NCBI GenBank assembly: GCA_038125725.1
Contig: JAYPEK010000030.1
Span: 1-47,358 of the forward strand
DNA from: TMED8 sp038125725
GTDB taxonomy: Bacteria; Pseudomonadota; Alphaproteobacteria; Rhodospirillales; Casp-alpha2
Length of the DNA stretch: 47,358 nucleotides
Direction: 5' to 3'
The position numbers were made by a program, and so were the translations under genes. Shown in pieces: positions 26,281-34,699 of this stretch; the stretch's first letter is position 1, and each line of letters opens with the position of its first letter. The notes under the pieces are model-generated. The model was given only the letters and a program-made list of their open reading frames with translations. It did not search any database and had not been told where the DNA came from.

Positions 26281-27201
26281 TCAGGTGATGGCGCCGCCGG
26301 CGTCCTCTTCGTCCTCGTCTGCCGACAATGACGCCGCCGTCACGGCCAGCGCGCCGGCTGCCAGCATGGCGATGCCGGCCTTCGCGAGCGCCGCATGGAT
26401 GGCGCCGTTGACCGCGTAGCGGACCTGAAAGTAGCGCGCGCTCGGCACCCAGAAACGCACCCCGATGACGATGCCGCCATAGGTGAAATCATGGATGCCG
26501 ACCTGCGGCGGCGGGCCGTCGGCCAGATCCTCGATCCCCGCCAGCGTCTCGCGCACGGCGGCCAATGCCGCCTCGATATCCTGACCGTCGCCGACGGAAA
26601 TGCGGGTCTGCACCACGCGGCGTTCGTCGGAATTGACGATCACCCGGCCGACGATCTCCTTGTTGGGAATGGTGATGCGCTCGCCGTCCTCGCCCTTCAA
26701 CAGCGTATGGCCGAGCGATATGTCCTCGACCACGCCGGACGTGGTGCGGTTGACGGTGATGGTATCGCCGACCGCGAACGGCCTGGCCAGGATGATCGAC
26801 AGGCCGGCGCCATAGTTGGAAAGCGGCCCCTGGATCGCCATGGTGGCGCCGAAGGCGGATGCGCCGGCGAGCGCGATCAGGGGCGCGATGGAAATGCCGA
26901 AATTGCCGAGCGTGATGATCACCAGGAACACCACGCCGACGATCTTCACCACATTGCCGATGAAGCGCGCCAGGGTCTGGTCGATATGCTTGATCTCGAG
27001 CAGGCCCGAGACCCGCTTGCCCGCCCAGCCCGCGAGCTTCAGGCCGATGAACAGAAAGACCAGGGCGCCGAGAATCTGGAAACCGTAGGTAACGCCGAAC
27101 TCGATCAGCGTGTCGACCCACTTGGAGACGGTCTCCACCTGTTGCGCCAGTTGCGCCTCGACCTGCGCGGTGGTCTCGGCGACGGCGCCGTCGGCTGCCA
27201 T
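26281..27201 (-). CDS. MscS-family mechanosensitive channel
   Basis: A 306-residue small-conductance channel. Membrane helices lie near 35-60, 75-95 and 105-130. The pore helix reads ALAGASAFGATMAIQGPLSNYGAG, the Ala/Gly pattern of MscS TM3, followed by ARPFAVGDTITV, VVEDISLGHTLLKGEDGERITIPN and the alpha/beta C-terminal domain. The tail ends in an acidic run (ADEDEEDAGG) after an extra hydrophobic helix, an unusual C-terminus. The start is ATG 27201, or GTG 27213, which overlaps the stop of the upstream YbjQ-type gene in a GTGA arrangement. It releases solutes during osmotic downshock. Confidence 0.9.
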   Translation of the reverse strand: MAADGAVAETTAQVEAQLAQQVETVSKWVDTLIEFGVTYGFQILGALVFLFIGLKLAGWAGKRVSGLLEIKHIDQTLARFIGNVVKIVGVVFLVIITLGNFGISIAPLIALAGASAFGATMAIQGPLSNYGAGLSIILARPFAVGDTITVNRTTSGVVEDISLGHTLLKGEDGERITIPNKEIVGRVIVNSDERRVVQTRISVGDGQDIEAALAAVRETLAGIEDLADGPPPQVGIHDFTYGGIVIGVRFWVPSARYFQVRYAVNGAIHAALAKAGIAMLAAGALAVTAASLSADEDEEDAGGAIT

Positions 27202-27209
27202 GGCCGTGC

Positions 27210-27647
27210 TCACAATTTGCGCACCCGGCAAGCGGTGCCGCTGGCGACCACCAGCAGCATGCTCTTGCCGTCGCCGGAAATCTCGGAGTAGTCGAGGTCC
27301 ACCGCGACCACGGCGTTGGCGCCGGAAATCAGCGCCTCGCGGCGAAGCTCCGTCATCGAGGTGCGGCGCGCATCGCGCAGCACCTTCTGCGACGCCGACG
27401 AGCGGCCGCCGAAGATGTCGCGGATGCCGGCGAACATGTCGCGGAAGATGTTCATGCCGAACACGCACTCGGCGGTGATGACCTCGATTCGCTCCTCGAT
27501 CTCGTAGCCCGACAGCGTCGTCTCGGTGGTGACGATCAGGTCCTTGCCCAATTCGTCGATGACCTCGATGGGCAGCTCATCGAACTGCTTGTTGTCGATG
27601 AGTTCCTGAATCTTCGCGTCGCTTTTGCCGAATAGGCCGAAAACCAT
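27210..27647 (-). CDS. YbjQ/UPF0145-type heavy-metal-binding-like protein
   Basis: A 145-residue protein. A short N-terminal segment (MVFGLFGKSDAKIQELIDNK) precedes the YbjQ core: LIVTTETTLSGYEIEERIEVITAECVFGMNIFRDMFAGIRDIFGGRS, then TELRREALISGANAVVAVDLDY and a final LLVVASGTACRV. YbjQ proteins form pentameric rings; their function is unknown despite the 'heavy-metal-binding' name. ATG 27647 follows GGGAGG. Its stop overlaps a possible GTG start of the MscS gene, so the two are probably made together, perhaps as a ring-shaped accessory to the channel (speculative). Confidence 0.82.
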   Translation of the reverse strand: MVFGLFGKSDAKIQELIDNKQFDELPIEVIDELGKDLIVTTETTLSGYEIEERIEVITAECVFGMNIFRDMFAGIRDIFGGRSSASQKVLRDARRTSMTELRREALISGANAVVAVDLDYSEISGDGKSMLLVVASGTACRVRKL

Positions 27648-27789
27648 GGGCTGCCTCCCGTTTGCGTGGAGGGTGTCGGGGTGATACCGAGAGCCTAGCC
27701 GCCCCGGCACCCCGGTCAAGAGGAACGTCCCCGGCTTGTGCACTGCACAATAGGCTTTTCCTCCGGCACCCACCTGCTATCCTTGATGC

Positions 27790-28977
27790 ATGCTTTACCA
27801 CGCCTATGAGCTCACGCATGCCGCCCTGGCCCCGATGAAGGCGCTATGCGAAGTCCAGAAAGTCTTCACCGACGCCGGCCTCAACCCGTGGATCGACACG
27901 CCCGCCGGCCGCTATACGGACGCGGCGCTGCGCTGGTTCGACGGCGCCACGCGCCGCTACGGCCGCCCCGACTGGGGCATCGACGGCGCCGAGCCAGAGG
28001 TGGTCCTGTGCACGAGCTTCTGTAACCTCACCCATTTCGTCACCGACACCAAGAAGCAGCTTCCGAAGGTCCTGCTGGTGGCGCCCATGTCCGGGCACTA
28101 CCCGACGCTGCTGCGGGGCACCGTGGCGACGCTGGTACAGGACCACGACGTCTACGTCACTGACTGGGCCGACGCGCGCATGGTGCCGGCGGCGCTGGGT
28201 GAGTTCGGACTCGACGATTACATCGACACCTGCATCGACTTCATGCGCTTCCTGGGTCCCGATTTGAACGTCATCGCCGTCTGCCAGCCGGCGGTGCCGG
28301 TGCTGGCCGGCATCGCCCACATGGCGGCGCTGGACGATCCCATGCAGCCGAAAACCATGACCCTCATGGGCGGTCCCATCGACAGCCGCATCGACCCGAC
28401 AGAATCCAATGAAATGGTCATGCGCCACGATATCGCCTGGCTGGAACGCAACGTCATTTCCCGCGTGCCGATGCCGCATCCGGGGGCGTTGCGGCGCGTC
28501 TATCCGGGCTTCCTGCAGCTTTCCGGCTTCATGTACATGAACCTGGACCGCCACGTCAGCGCACAGCTCAACTATTTCAATCACCTGATCATCGGCGACG
28601 GCGATTCCGCCGACCAGCACCGCGCCTTCTATGACGAATACCTGGCGGTCATGGACCTGCCGGCGGCGTTCTTCCTGGAAACGGTGGAGCGCGTGTTCCG
28701 GACCCACGAACTGCCGCGCGGCAAGATGGTGCACAAAGGCATCAAGGTCGACCCGTCACTGATCAAGAAGACCCGGCTGATGACCGTCGAGGGCGGCAAG
28801 GACGACATCTGCCCGCCCGGCCAGACCATCGCCGCGCATGCGCTCTGTTCGGGCCTGAAAGACGCCGAGAAGGAACACTTCATCGAGCCCGACGTCGGCC
28901 ACTACGGCGTCTTCAACGGCAGCCGCTGGCGTGCCCACATCGCGCCGCGCATCCGCGACTTCATCAGAAGCACCTAG
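27790..28977 (+). CDS. phaZ: Intracellular polyhydroxyalkanoate depolymerase
   Basis: A 395-residue PhaZ of the Cupriavidus/Rhodospirillales type that degrades native cytoplasmic PHB granules. The nucleophile elbow is VCQPAVP with Cys165 replacing the lipase-box serine. N-terminal MLYHAYELTHAALAPM, LLVAPMSGHYPTLLRGTV, DVYVTDWADARMVP, TLMGGPIDSRIDP and the catalytic His in EPDVGHYGVFNGSRWR are all typical. Full length. It indicates that the host stores PHB. Its stop codon lies in the first copy of a 15-bp tandem repeat, the second copy of which holds the stop of the convergent dehydrogenase. Confidence 0.95.
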   Translation: MLYHAYELTHAALAPMKALCEVQKVFTDAGLNPWIDTPAGRYTDAALRWFDGATRRYGRPDWGIDGAEPEVVLCTSFCNLTHFVTDTKKQLPKVLLVAPMSGHYPTLLRGTVATLVQDHDVYVTDWADARMVPAALGEFGLDDYIDTCIDFMRFLGPDLNVIAVCQPAVPVLAGIAHMAALDDPMQPKTMTLMGGPIDSRIDPTESNEMVMRHDIAWLERNVISRVPMPHPGALRRVYPGFLQLSGFMYMNLDRHVSAQLNYFNHLIIGDGDSADQHRAFYDEYLAVMDLPAAFFLETVERVFRTHELPRGKMVHKGIKVDPSLIKKTRLMTVEGGKDDICPPGQTIAAHALCSGLKDAEKEHFIEPDVGHYGVFNGSRWRAHIAPRIRDFIRST

Positions 28978-28992
28978 ATCAGAAGCGCCTAG
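28963..28992. repeat. 15-bp tandem duplication containing two convergent stop codons
   Basis: ATCAGAAGC(A/G)CCTAG occurs twice head to tail with one mismatch. The first copy supplies the TAG of phaZ. The CTAG of the second copy supplies the TAG of the reverse-strand dehydrogenase. Confidence 0.8.
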
Positions 28993-29960
28993 CTGACCAC
29001 GTTGGTCGGATTGCCGGCGACGAAGTTCTCGATATTCCGGATGGTGGTCGCCGCCACCGTGCTCATCGCCTGGTCGCTGGCCCAGGCGATATGCGGGGTC
29101 AGGATGAAGTTCGGCCACCCCAGCAGTGCCTCATAGGGATGTCCCGCCGCCGGCGGTTCCTTGGCCAGCACATCGATGCCGGCGCCGCCAATCTCGCCGG
29201 TTTCGATCGCCGTCACCAGGTCCGGTTCCGAGACGATGGCGCCACGCGCGGTGTTGATCAGGATCGCCGTCTTCTTCATGCGTTTGAAGGCGCTCATGTC
29301 GAACAGGTTTTCCGTCTTCGGCGTCAGCGGGCAATGGACGGAGATCACGTCCGCCGTTTCCAAAATCTCGTCGAAGCTGACGAAGTTCATCGCCGCACGC
29401 TGGGCATCGGTGACGGTGGCGTGCTCCATATAAACCACTTCCATGCCGAAGCCGTTGGCGCCGATGGCGGCCGTGGCGCGGCCCAACTCGCCGTTGCCGA
29501 TGATGCCGAGGCGGCTGCCTTTCAAATCCGAAATGCCGTGCGTGAACAGGCAGAACTGGTTGGCCCGCGACCAGGCGCCCTCGGCCACATCCTTGGCGAA
29601 TCCCAAAAGTGCCCTTCTCAGCGCCAGGATCAGGGTGAAGGCATGCTCCGGCACCGTATCGACGGCGTAGCCCTGTACGTTGGAGACGACGATGCCGCGT
29701 TCCCGGCAGGCAGCCACATCGACGATATCGGTGCCGGTGGCGGCGACCGAGATCATGCGCAAGTCCGGGCAGGCATCCAGGACATCCGCCGTGACCCGCG
29801 CTTTGTTGACGATGGCCAGGGTGGCGCCTGAGAGGCGCTCCTTGACCTGTTCCGGCGGCGTCGCGGGGTATTGCACCCATTCGTGATCGAAGGCCGGGCG
29901 CGGCACCGGGATATGCGGCGGCAGCGAGTCGGAATCCAGGAATACGATTTTCTCGGTCAT
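28989..29960 (-). CDS. D-isomer-specific 2-hydroxyacid dehydrogenase (hydroxypyruvate/glyoxylate reductase-like)
   Basis: A 323-residue NAD(P)-dependent enzyme. The nucleotide loop GIIGNGELGRA is at 153-163. The catalytic trio is Arg239 (NTARGAIV), Glu268 (LAKEPP) and His290 (TPHIAWAS). The spacing and the GAGIDVLAKEPP segment fit glycerate dehydrogenase/hydroxypyruvate reductase rather than phosphoglycerate dehydrogenase, which would be longer. ATG 29960 is chosen over a longer form because the family starts there (EKIVFLDSDSLPP). It is a single gene between phaZ (convergent) and the monooxygenase-like gene (divergent). Confidence 0.87.
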   Translation of the reverse strand: MTEKIVFLDSDSLPPHIPVPRPAFDHEWVQYPATPPEQVKERLSGATLAIVNKARVTADVLDACPDLRMISVAATGTDIVDVAACRERGIVVSNVQGYAVDTVPEHAFTLILALRRALLGFAKDVAEGAWSRANQFCLFTHGISDLKGSRLGIIGNGELGRATAAIGANGFGMEVVYMEHATVTDAQRAAMNFVSFDEILETADVISVHCPLTPKTENLFDMSAFKRMKKTAILINTARGAIVSEPDLVTAIETGEIGGAGIDVLAKEPPAAGHPYEALLGWPNFILTPHIAWASDQAMSTVAATTIRNIENFVAGNPTNVVS

Positions 29961-30045
29961 GATCTTTGTGTCGTCCACGGTTGATGGTTTAATCAGGCAA
30001 ACCATGCCGGCCCGACCGGGTCAACCCTGCAGCGGAGATGCACCG

Positions 30046-30366
30046 ATGATTGCCGTCATTTTCGAGGTCCTGCCCGACCCCGACCGGGCCCAGCGATATT
30101 TCGACCTGGCCGCCGGGTTGCGCGACGAACTGGAGGGGATCGACGGCTTCATTTCCGTCGAACGCTTTCAGAGCCTGACCGAGGAAGGGAAATATCTGTC
30201 GCTGTCGTTCTGGCGCGACAAGGAAGCCGTAGAAGCCTGGTACGCCGTCGCCGGCCACCGCGACGCGCAAGCGCAAGGCCGCGCCGGCATCTTCACCGAT
30301 TACCGCATCCGCGTCGCCGAGGTATTCCGCGATTACGACATGGCCGCCGCGAGACCCAAGGCATGA
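30046..30366 (+). CDS. ABM-domain (antibiotic biosynthesis monooxygenase-like) protein
   Basis: A 106-residue dimeric ferredoxin-like protein. It shows MIAVIFEVLPDPDRAQRYFD, GFISVERFQSLTEEGKYLSLSFWRDKEAVEAW and AGHRDAQAQGR, the usual ABM pattern with the conserved FWRD and the His in the helix. Some ABM proteins oxidise quinols or degrade heme without cofactors, but most are uncharacterised. ATG 30046 has GGAG upstream. Its stop overlaps the next start (ATGA), so it is co-translated with the SDR and may act on the same compound. Confidence 0.82.
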   Translation: MIAVIFEVLPDPDRAQRYFDLAAGLRDELEGIDGFISVERFQSLTEEGKYLSLSFWRDKEAVEAWYAVAGHRDAQAQGRAGIFTDYRIRVAEVFRDYDMAAARPKA

Positions 30367-31130
30367 GCGGGCACCGGGACCGTTTCAGCCTCGCTGGACG
30401 GCGCGCCCTGGTCACCGGTTCGGCGCGCGGGCTCGGCTGGGAGATCGCCAAGGCGATGGCCGAAGCCGGCGCGCATGTGCTGCTCAACGGCCGCGACGCG
30501 GCGGCACTCTCCCAACGCTGCCGCGAGCTCGCCGATGCCGGGTTCGGCGCCGAACCCGCGCCGTTCGACGTCTTCGACACTGCCGCCGCCGAGGCCTGGC
30601 TGGACGGCCAGGCCGATGCGCCGGACATCCTGGTCAATAACGTCGGCTTCCGTCACCGCCACGCCATCGAAGCCTGCCCGCCCGATGCCTTTCGCCGCGT
30701 CCTGGAAGGAAATCTCTCGTCCGCCTACGACCTGACACGCGGCGTGGCGCTCAGGCTGCGTCAGGCGGACCGTACGGGTGCCATCATCAATATCACCTCC
30801 ATCGCCGGGCCGCGCGCCCGGCCGGGCGATGCCGCCTATACCGCCGCCAAGGGCGGGCTCGAGGCGCTGACCCGGGCCTTGGCCGTGGAACTGGCGCCGG
30901 ACGGGATCCGCTGCAACGCCATCGCGCCTGGCTACTTCGCCACCGAGGCCAACGCGCGCTGGGTCGAGGACACAGACGTCCGGAAATTCGTCGAGGCCCG
31001 CATCCCCTTCAAACGCTGGGGCCAACCCGAAGAGATCGCCGGCGCGGCGGCGTTCCTGGCCTCCGACGCGGCGTCCTACGTCAACGGTCACGTGCTGGTG
31101 ATCGACGGCGGGATGACCATCAACTTCTGA
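30363..31130 (+). CDS. Short-chain dehydrogenase/reductase, gluconate 5-dehydrogenase-like
   Basis: A 255-residue classical SDR: cofactor loop GSARGLG (19-25), NNVG (92-95), Ser146 in TSIAGP, and Tyr159/Lys163 in AAYTAAKGG. The C-terminal half has IRCNAIAPGYFATEAN and LASDAASYVNGHVLVIDGGMTINF. The LNGRD after beta-2 suggests NADP. The overall pattern is closest to gluconate/ketogluconate or 3-oxoacyl-ACP-type reductases, and the substrate is open. It is coupled to the ABM-domain gene. Confidence 0.88.
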   Translation: MSGHRDRFSLAGRRALVTGSARGLGWEIAKAMAEAGAHVLLNGRDAAALSQRCRELADAGFGAEPAPFDVFDTAAAEAWLDGQADAPDILVNNVGFRHRHAIEACPPDAFRRVLEGNLSSAYDLTRGVALRLRQADRTGAIINITSIAGPRARPGDAAYTAAKGGLEALTRALAVELAPDGIRCNAIAPGYFATEANARWVEDTDVRKFVEARIPFKRWGQPEEIAGAAAFLASDAASYVNGHVLVIDGGMTINF

Positions 31131-31185
31131 ATGCCTATATTGGTAATACGAGAGCAAATCAGGGAAAACAGAACGGCAGGTTCAC

Positions 31186-31821
31186 ATGCAGATCACCGGC
31201 ATCAACCATCTGGCCTTCATCACCGACGACATGACCAAGACGGTGCGTTTCTACCGCGACCTTCTGGGCATGGAATTGCACGCCGGCATCGGTCACGACG
31301 GCTACCGGCACTATTTCTTCCGCTGCGGCAATACCCAGGTCGCCTTCTTCGAGTACGAGGGCGCCAGCGTCATGGAACGTAAGTTCCACGGCTCGCCGAC
31401 CGAGCAGCCCTTGGGCTTCGACCACGTTTCCTTCACTGTGGATTCGCGTGAATCCTTGTTCGGCTTCAAGGACAAGCTGGAAGCGGCGGGCTTCGAGGTG
31501 ACGGGCGCCGTCGATCATGGAACGATCTGGTCGATCTATTTCTTCGATCCCAACAACATCCCGCTGGAAATCTCCTGGGACATCATGACCGTCACCAAGC
31601 CGCCGGCCATCCAGGACGACGAGCCCATGGCCATTGCCGCCGAGGGCGCGGAGGCGCAACCCGGCCATTGGCCCGAGGTCACGAACCCGACGCCGCCCGA
31701 ACAGATGACCGCGCACGGCGGCAACGGGTTGGACATGCGAAAGCGCATCCTCGACGACGGCTTGGGCTTCGAGAACGACGACTACGTCGCGATCAAGGAT
31801 ACCGCCGAGGCGGCGGAGTAA
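31186..31821 (+). CDS. VOC (glyoxalase/ring-cleavage dioxygenase fold) protein
   Basis: A 211-residue protein with one VOC module in residues 1-130 and a C-terminal tail of about 80 residues without recognised fold. The four metal-binding positions are all filled: His8 (GINHLAF), Glu56 (VAFFEYEG), His80 (LGFDHVSF) and Glu128 (IPLEISWD). Members include glyoxalase I, fosfomycin-type transferases and extradiol dioxygenases. GRHYFFRCG-like middle sequence does not settle which. It starts 55 bases after the SDR and may share its transcript. Cytoplasmic; substrate unknown. Confidence 0.85.
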   Translation: MQITGINHLAFITDDMTKTVRFYRDLLGMELHAGIGHDGYRHYFFRCGNTQVAFFEYEGASVMERKFHGSPTEQPLGFDHVSFTVDSRESLFGFKDKLEAAGFEVTGAVDHGTIWSIYFFDPNNIPLEISWDIMTVTKPPAIQDDEPMAIAAEGAEAQPGHWPEVTNPTPPEQMTAHGGNGLDMRKRILDDGLGFENDDYVAIKDTAEAAE

Positions 31822-31822
31822 C

Positions 31823-32947
31823 TCAGGGTGTCAAGATCTGGCGCACCACTTCGCCATCGGAGAGACGGTCGAAGCCGAGGTTGATGCCGTCGAGCCCCAG
31901 CGTCCCCGACAACAGCCGATCCACTGGCAGCCGCCCCTGGCGATAGAATTCCAGGTATTTCGGCATGTCCTGGGCCGGCGAACATGACCCCATGTAGCTG
32001 CCCTGCACGCGAAGCTCCCTGGAAACCATCTCATAGGGCTTGAGCTGGAACAGCGCATCCGCCGGCGCCAGGCCGGCGCTGGTCAGGACGCCGCCGGTGC
32101 GCAGGCTGGCATAGGCCGCTTCCAGCGCCTTCACCGTGCCGGCCATGTCGAAGGCGTGCATGACGCCGCCGCCGGTGAGGTCGCGGATTTCCTCGACCGC
32201 TGTCGGCGAAGTGGCGTTGACGGCGTGGGTTGCGCCCAACTCCCGCGCCAGGGCGAGCTTGTCTTCGTGCACATCGACGGCGATCACGTGGGAAGCGCCG
32301 GCGAGCGCACCCGCCATCACCGCATTGAGCCCGACGCCGCCCAGGCCGAACACCGCCATCGACGCGCCTTGCGGCACGTTCGCGGTATTCAGGACGGCGC
32401 CGACGCCGGTAATCACCGCGCATCCGAACAGCGCGGCGTCTTGCAGCGGCACGTCGTCCGGCACCTTCACCACCGAGCGCTGATCGACGACGGCATATTC
32501 GGCGAAACACGAAATGCCGGCGGCGTGGTTGATATCGGCGCCGTGCAAATGCAGCCGCCGGCCGCCCGCCACCAGTTCGCCTTTGGCCTTGGCGGCGATC
32601 GAGGACCCACAGAGATTGGGCCGGCCACCGGTGCAGTCGGAGCAGGTGCCACAGCTCATGACGAAGACCATGACCACGTGATCGTCGGGTTTCAGCGCCG
32701 TGACCCCAGGCCCGACCTCGCGCACGATGCCGGCGGCCTCATGGCCGAGCACGGCCGGCAAAGGCCGCGGGCGGATGCCTTCGATGGTGGAGAGGTCCGA
32801 ATGGCAGAGACCGGCGGCGGCGATCTCGACCAGGATTTCCCCCTCGGCGGGACCGTCGAGATCGAGTTCCTCGATCGCCAGCGGCAGGCTCTCGGCGTAG
32901 GGGCGCGGCATTCCCGGCTCGCGCAGAACGGCGGCTTTCATTTTCAT
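31823..32947 (-). CDS. Zinc-dependent alcohol dehydrogenase (MDR family), paralogue A
   Basis: A 374-residue medium-chain dehydrogenase. Catalytic zinc ligands are Cys48 (GLCHSD) and His69/Glu70 (LGHEAAG). The structural-zinc cysteines are 99, 102, 105 and 113 (SCGTCSDC...LC). The NAD-binding motif is FGLGGVGLNAV, followed by IAVDVHEDK, which favours NAD. The inserted loop after the structural zinc is class-III-like. It lies one base from the VOC gene end (convergent). A close paralogue sits at 34700-35827, and both begin with near-identical segments (AAAG(L/V)CHSDLS, RPRP(L/I)P). Confidence 0.9.
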   Translation of the reverse strand: MKMKAAVLREPGMPRPYAESLPLAIEELDLDGPAEGEILVEIAAAGLCHSDLSTIEGIRPRPLPAVLGHEAAGIVREVGPGVTALKPDDHVVMVFVMSCGTCSDCTGGRPNLCGSSIAAKAKGELVAGGRRLHLHGADINHAAGISCFAEYAVVDQRSVVKVPDDVPLQDAALFGCAVITGVGAVLNTANVPQGASMAVFGLGGVGLNAVMAGALAGASHVIAVDVHEDKLALARELGATHAVNATSPTAVEEIRDLTGGGVMHAFDMAGTVKALEAAYASLRTGGVLTSAGLAPADALFQLKPYEMVSRELRVQGSYMGSCSPAQDMPKYLEFYRQGRLPVDRLLSGTLGLDGINLGFDRLSDGEVVRQILTP

Positions 32948-32992
32948 GGCATGCAGAATAGGCGTTGGACGCCCGTTTGCAACCCGGCGCGT

Positions 32993-34129
32993 CTACTCGG
33001 CGCGGAGCCGCAACGGTGACAGCGTCGCCGCTGTAAGACCGGCGTCCAGCAGCCTTGCCGGCGGCTCGCCATCCAGCACCATGCCGGCACTATAGGCGGC
33101 CATCACCGGTGCCGTTTGGATGCCGTAACCGCCCTGCCCGGCGAGCCAAAAGAAGCCGTCCATGTCTTCGGCGAACCCGGCGACGGGGCTCTTGTCGAAG
33201 ACGAACGAGCGCAGCCCGGCGCGCTTCGAGACCAGGCGGGTGACGGTCATGGTGGTCTTGGATTGGATACGATCGATGCAGACGGCGATGTCCATCTCAT
33301 CCGGTTGCGCGTCGGTGGGCGGTTGCGGGGTTTCGTCGGCCGGCGAAATCAGCAGGTCGCCGCCCTCCGGCCGGAAATACCAGCTCTCGTCGGCGGAAAT
33401 GGTCAGCGGCCAGCGCGCGATTTCCAGGCCGGGATCGATGGTCAGTGCGGTGCGCCGTTTCGGCACCAGGCCGACCGGCGCCGTACCGGCCAGCGCCGCC
33501 ACCTCGTCGGCCCAGGCGCCGGCGGCGTTGACGACGACGGGGGCCGAGAAAATGCCGGCAGAGGTCTCCGCCTCCCAGGCGCCGGCGCGGCGCAGCAGTC
33601 CCTTGACCATTGCGGACGTCACCACGCGGCCGTGGGCATGGCGCAGCCGGCGCAGGTAGCCCTGCAGCAGCGCATCGACGTCGATGTCGGCGGCATCCGC
33701 CTCCCAGGCGCCGAGGGCGGCGGCCTCGGGCCGGAGCGCCGGCGAAAGTTCGAGCACGCCGGCAGTATCGACGGCTTGCAGCAACCGCGCGTTGGCCGGA
33801 TCGTCGATGGCGGACTTGAGTTCCGTCGCATGGGCGTCATCGGCGACGAATAGCGCGCCTCTCGGGGCCAGCAGGGGAACATCCGCGAAACCGTCCGGCG
33901 GCGCGTCGAAGAACGGCCGGCTCAGGGCGTTGAGCAGGCGGATGGTGTCGTTGCCATAGCTGCTGACGAAGGTCGCGGCCGAGCGCCCGGTGGTGTGGTA
34001 ACCGGGCTGCGGCTCCATCTCCACCAAGATCACGTCGGCGCCCGCCCACGCCATTTCGGCGGCCGCCGACGCGCCGGCGATGCCGCCGCCGATCACCAGG
34101 ATATCCGCCGATTGTCCTGTCTCGCTCAT
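32993..34129 (-). CDS. FAD-dependent oxidoreductase (DAO family)
   Basis: A 378-residue flavoprotein with N-terminal ILVIGGGIAGASAAAEMAWAG (FAD dinucleotide fold, residues 10-30), HTTGRSAATF as in D-amino-acid dehydrogenase/glycine oxidase-like enzymes, VVNAAGAWADEVAALAG in mid-protein, and a C-terminal FFWLAGQGGYGIQTAPVMA that closes the flavin site. Such enzymes oxidise amino or hydroxy acids; LhgO-like and DadA-like members share this layout. It is a separate unit, 45 bp behind the ADH gene start on the same strand, so it could be co-transcribed with that ADH. Confidence 0.87.
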   Translation of the reverse strand: MSETGQSADILVIGGGIAGASAAAEMAWAGADVILVEMEPQPGYHTTGRSAATFVSSYGNDTIRLLNALSRPFFDAPPDGFADVPLLAPRGALFVADDAHATELKSAIDDPANARLLQAVDTAGVLELSPALRPEAAALGAWEADAADIDVDALLQGYLRRLRHAHGRVVTSAMVKGLLRRAGAWEAETSAGIFSAPVVVNAAGAWADEVAALAGTAPVGLVPKRRTALTIDPGLEIARWPLTISADESWYFRPEGGDLLISPADETPQPPTDAQPDEMDIAVCIDRIQSKTTMTVTRLVSKRAGLRSFVFDKSPVAGFAEDMDGFFWLAGQGGYGIQTAPVMAAYSAGMVLDGEPPARLLDAGLTAATLSPLRLRAE

Positions 34130-34266
34130 GGCCGTGAGCTTGCCACGCGGCCCAAGCGCAAGCCACCTCGAAACGAAGAAAAAACTAAACTTTTCGCCAT
34201 ATGCCGTTACGTATTATGATCGAAAGACATAGACCAACTGCCAACCCCCAATCGGAGATTTTGTTG

Positions 34267-34587
34267 ATGAATATCCGCAGCATTCTGACCGTCTTCCTGT
34301 TCGCCGCGTTCCTGCTCGGCGGCGTCGCCGCGCCGGTGAGCTTCCATGCCACGGGCCTCGGCACCAACAGCGCCTTCGCGGCCGACAAAAAAGACAAGAA
34401 GGACAAGAAAGAGAAAAAGGAAAAGAAAGAGAAGAAGGGGAAGAAGGACAAGGATGACGATGACGACGACACAAAGAAGAAGAAAAAAGACAAGGAGTCG
34501 AAGCGCAAGGACGGCGACATGAAGGGCACCGGCAAGAAGGAAAAGGGCCAGGGCGCCGAAAAGGGCAAGGGCCTGAACAAGAGCTGA
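34267..34587 (+). CDS. Secreted low-complexity Lys/Asp-rich protein
   Basis: A 106-residue protein. Residues 1-38 form a clear signal peptide (MNIRSILTVFLFAAFLLGG, ending AFA). The mature 68 residues are almost all Lys, Asp, Glu and Gly: KKDKK repeats, a run of six Asp near the middle, and a KGTGKKEKGQGAEKGKG tail. It should be disordered. No domain is recognisable. The ATG at 34267 is preferred because the signal peptide starts there and GGAG lies upstream. A strong terminator follows. Possible roles such as polyanion, metal or mineral binding are speculation. Confidence 0.75.
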   Translation: MNIRSILTVFLFAAFLLGGVAAPVSFHATGLGTNSAFAADKKDKKDKKEKKEKKEKKGKKDKDDDDDDTKKKKKDKESKRKDGDMKGTGKKEKGQGAEKGKGLNKS

Positions 34588-34613
34588 CGCCACCTCGCAC
34601 CGCATTCGATTAC

Positions 34614-34640
34614 GGGCCGGCATTGCCGGCCCGTTTTCTT
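34614..34640 (+). terminator. Rho-independent terminator after the Lys-rich gene
   Basis: A perfect 8-bp stem GGGCCGGC / GCCGGCCC with an ATT loop, followed by GTTTTCTTT. Confidence 0.85.
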
Positions 34641-34699
34641 TCGCCACCGCCGTGCTACACTTTTGTCCAAGCAAAAACAGCCGTCTGGGAGGATGAACC

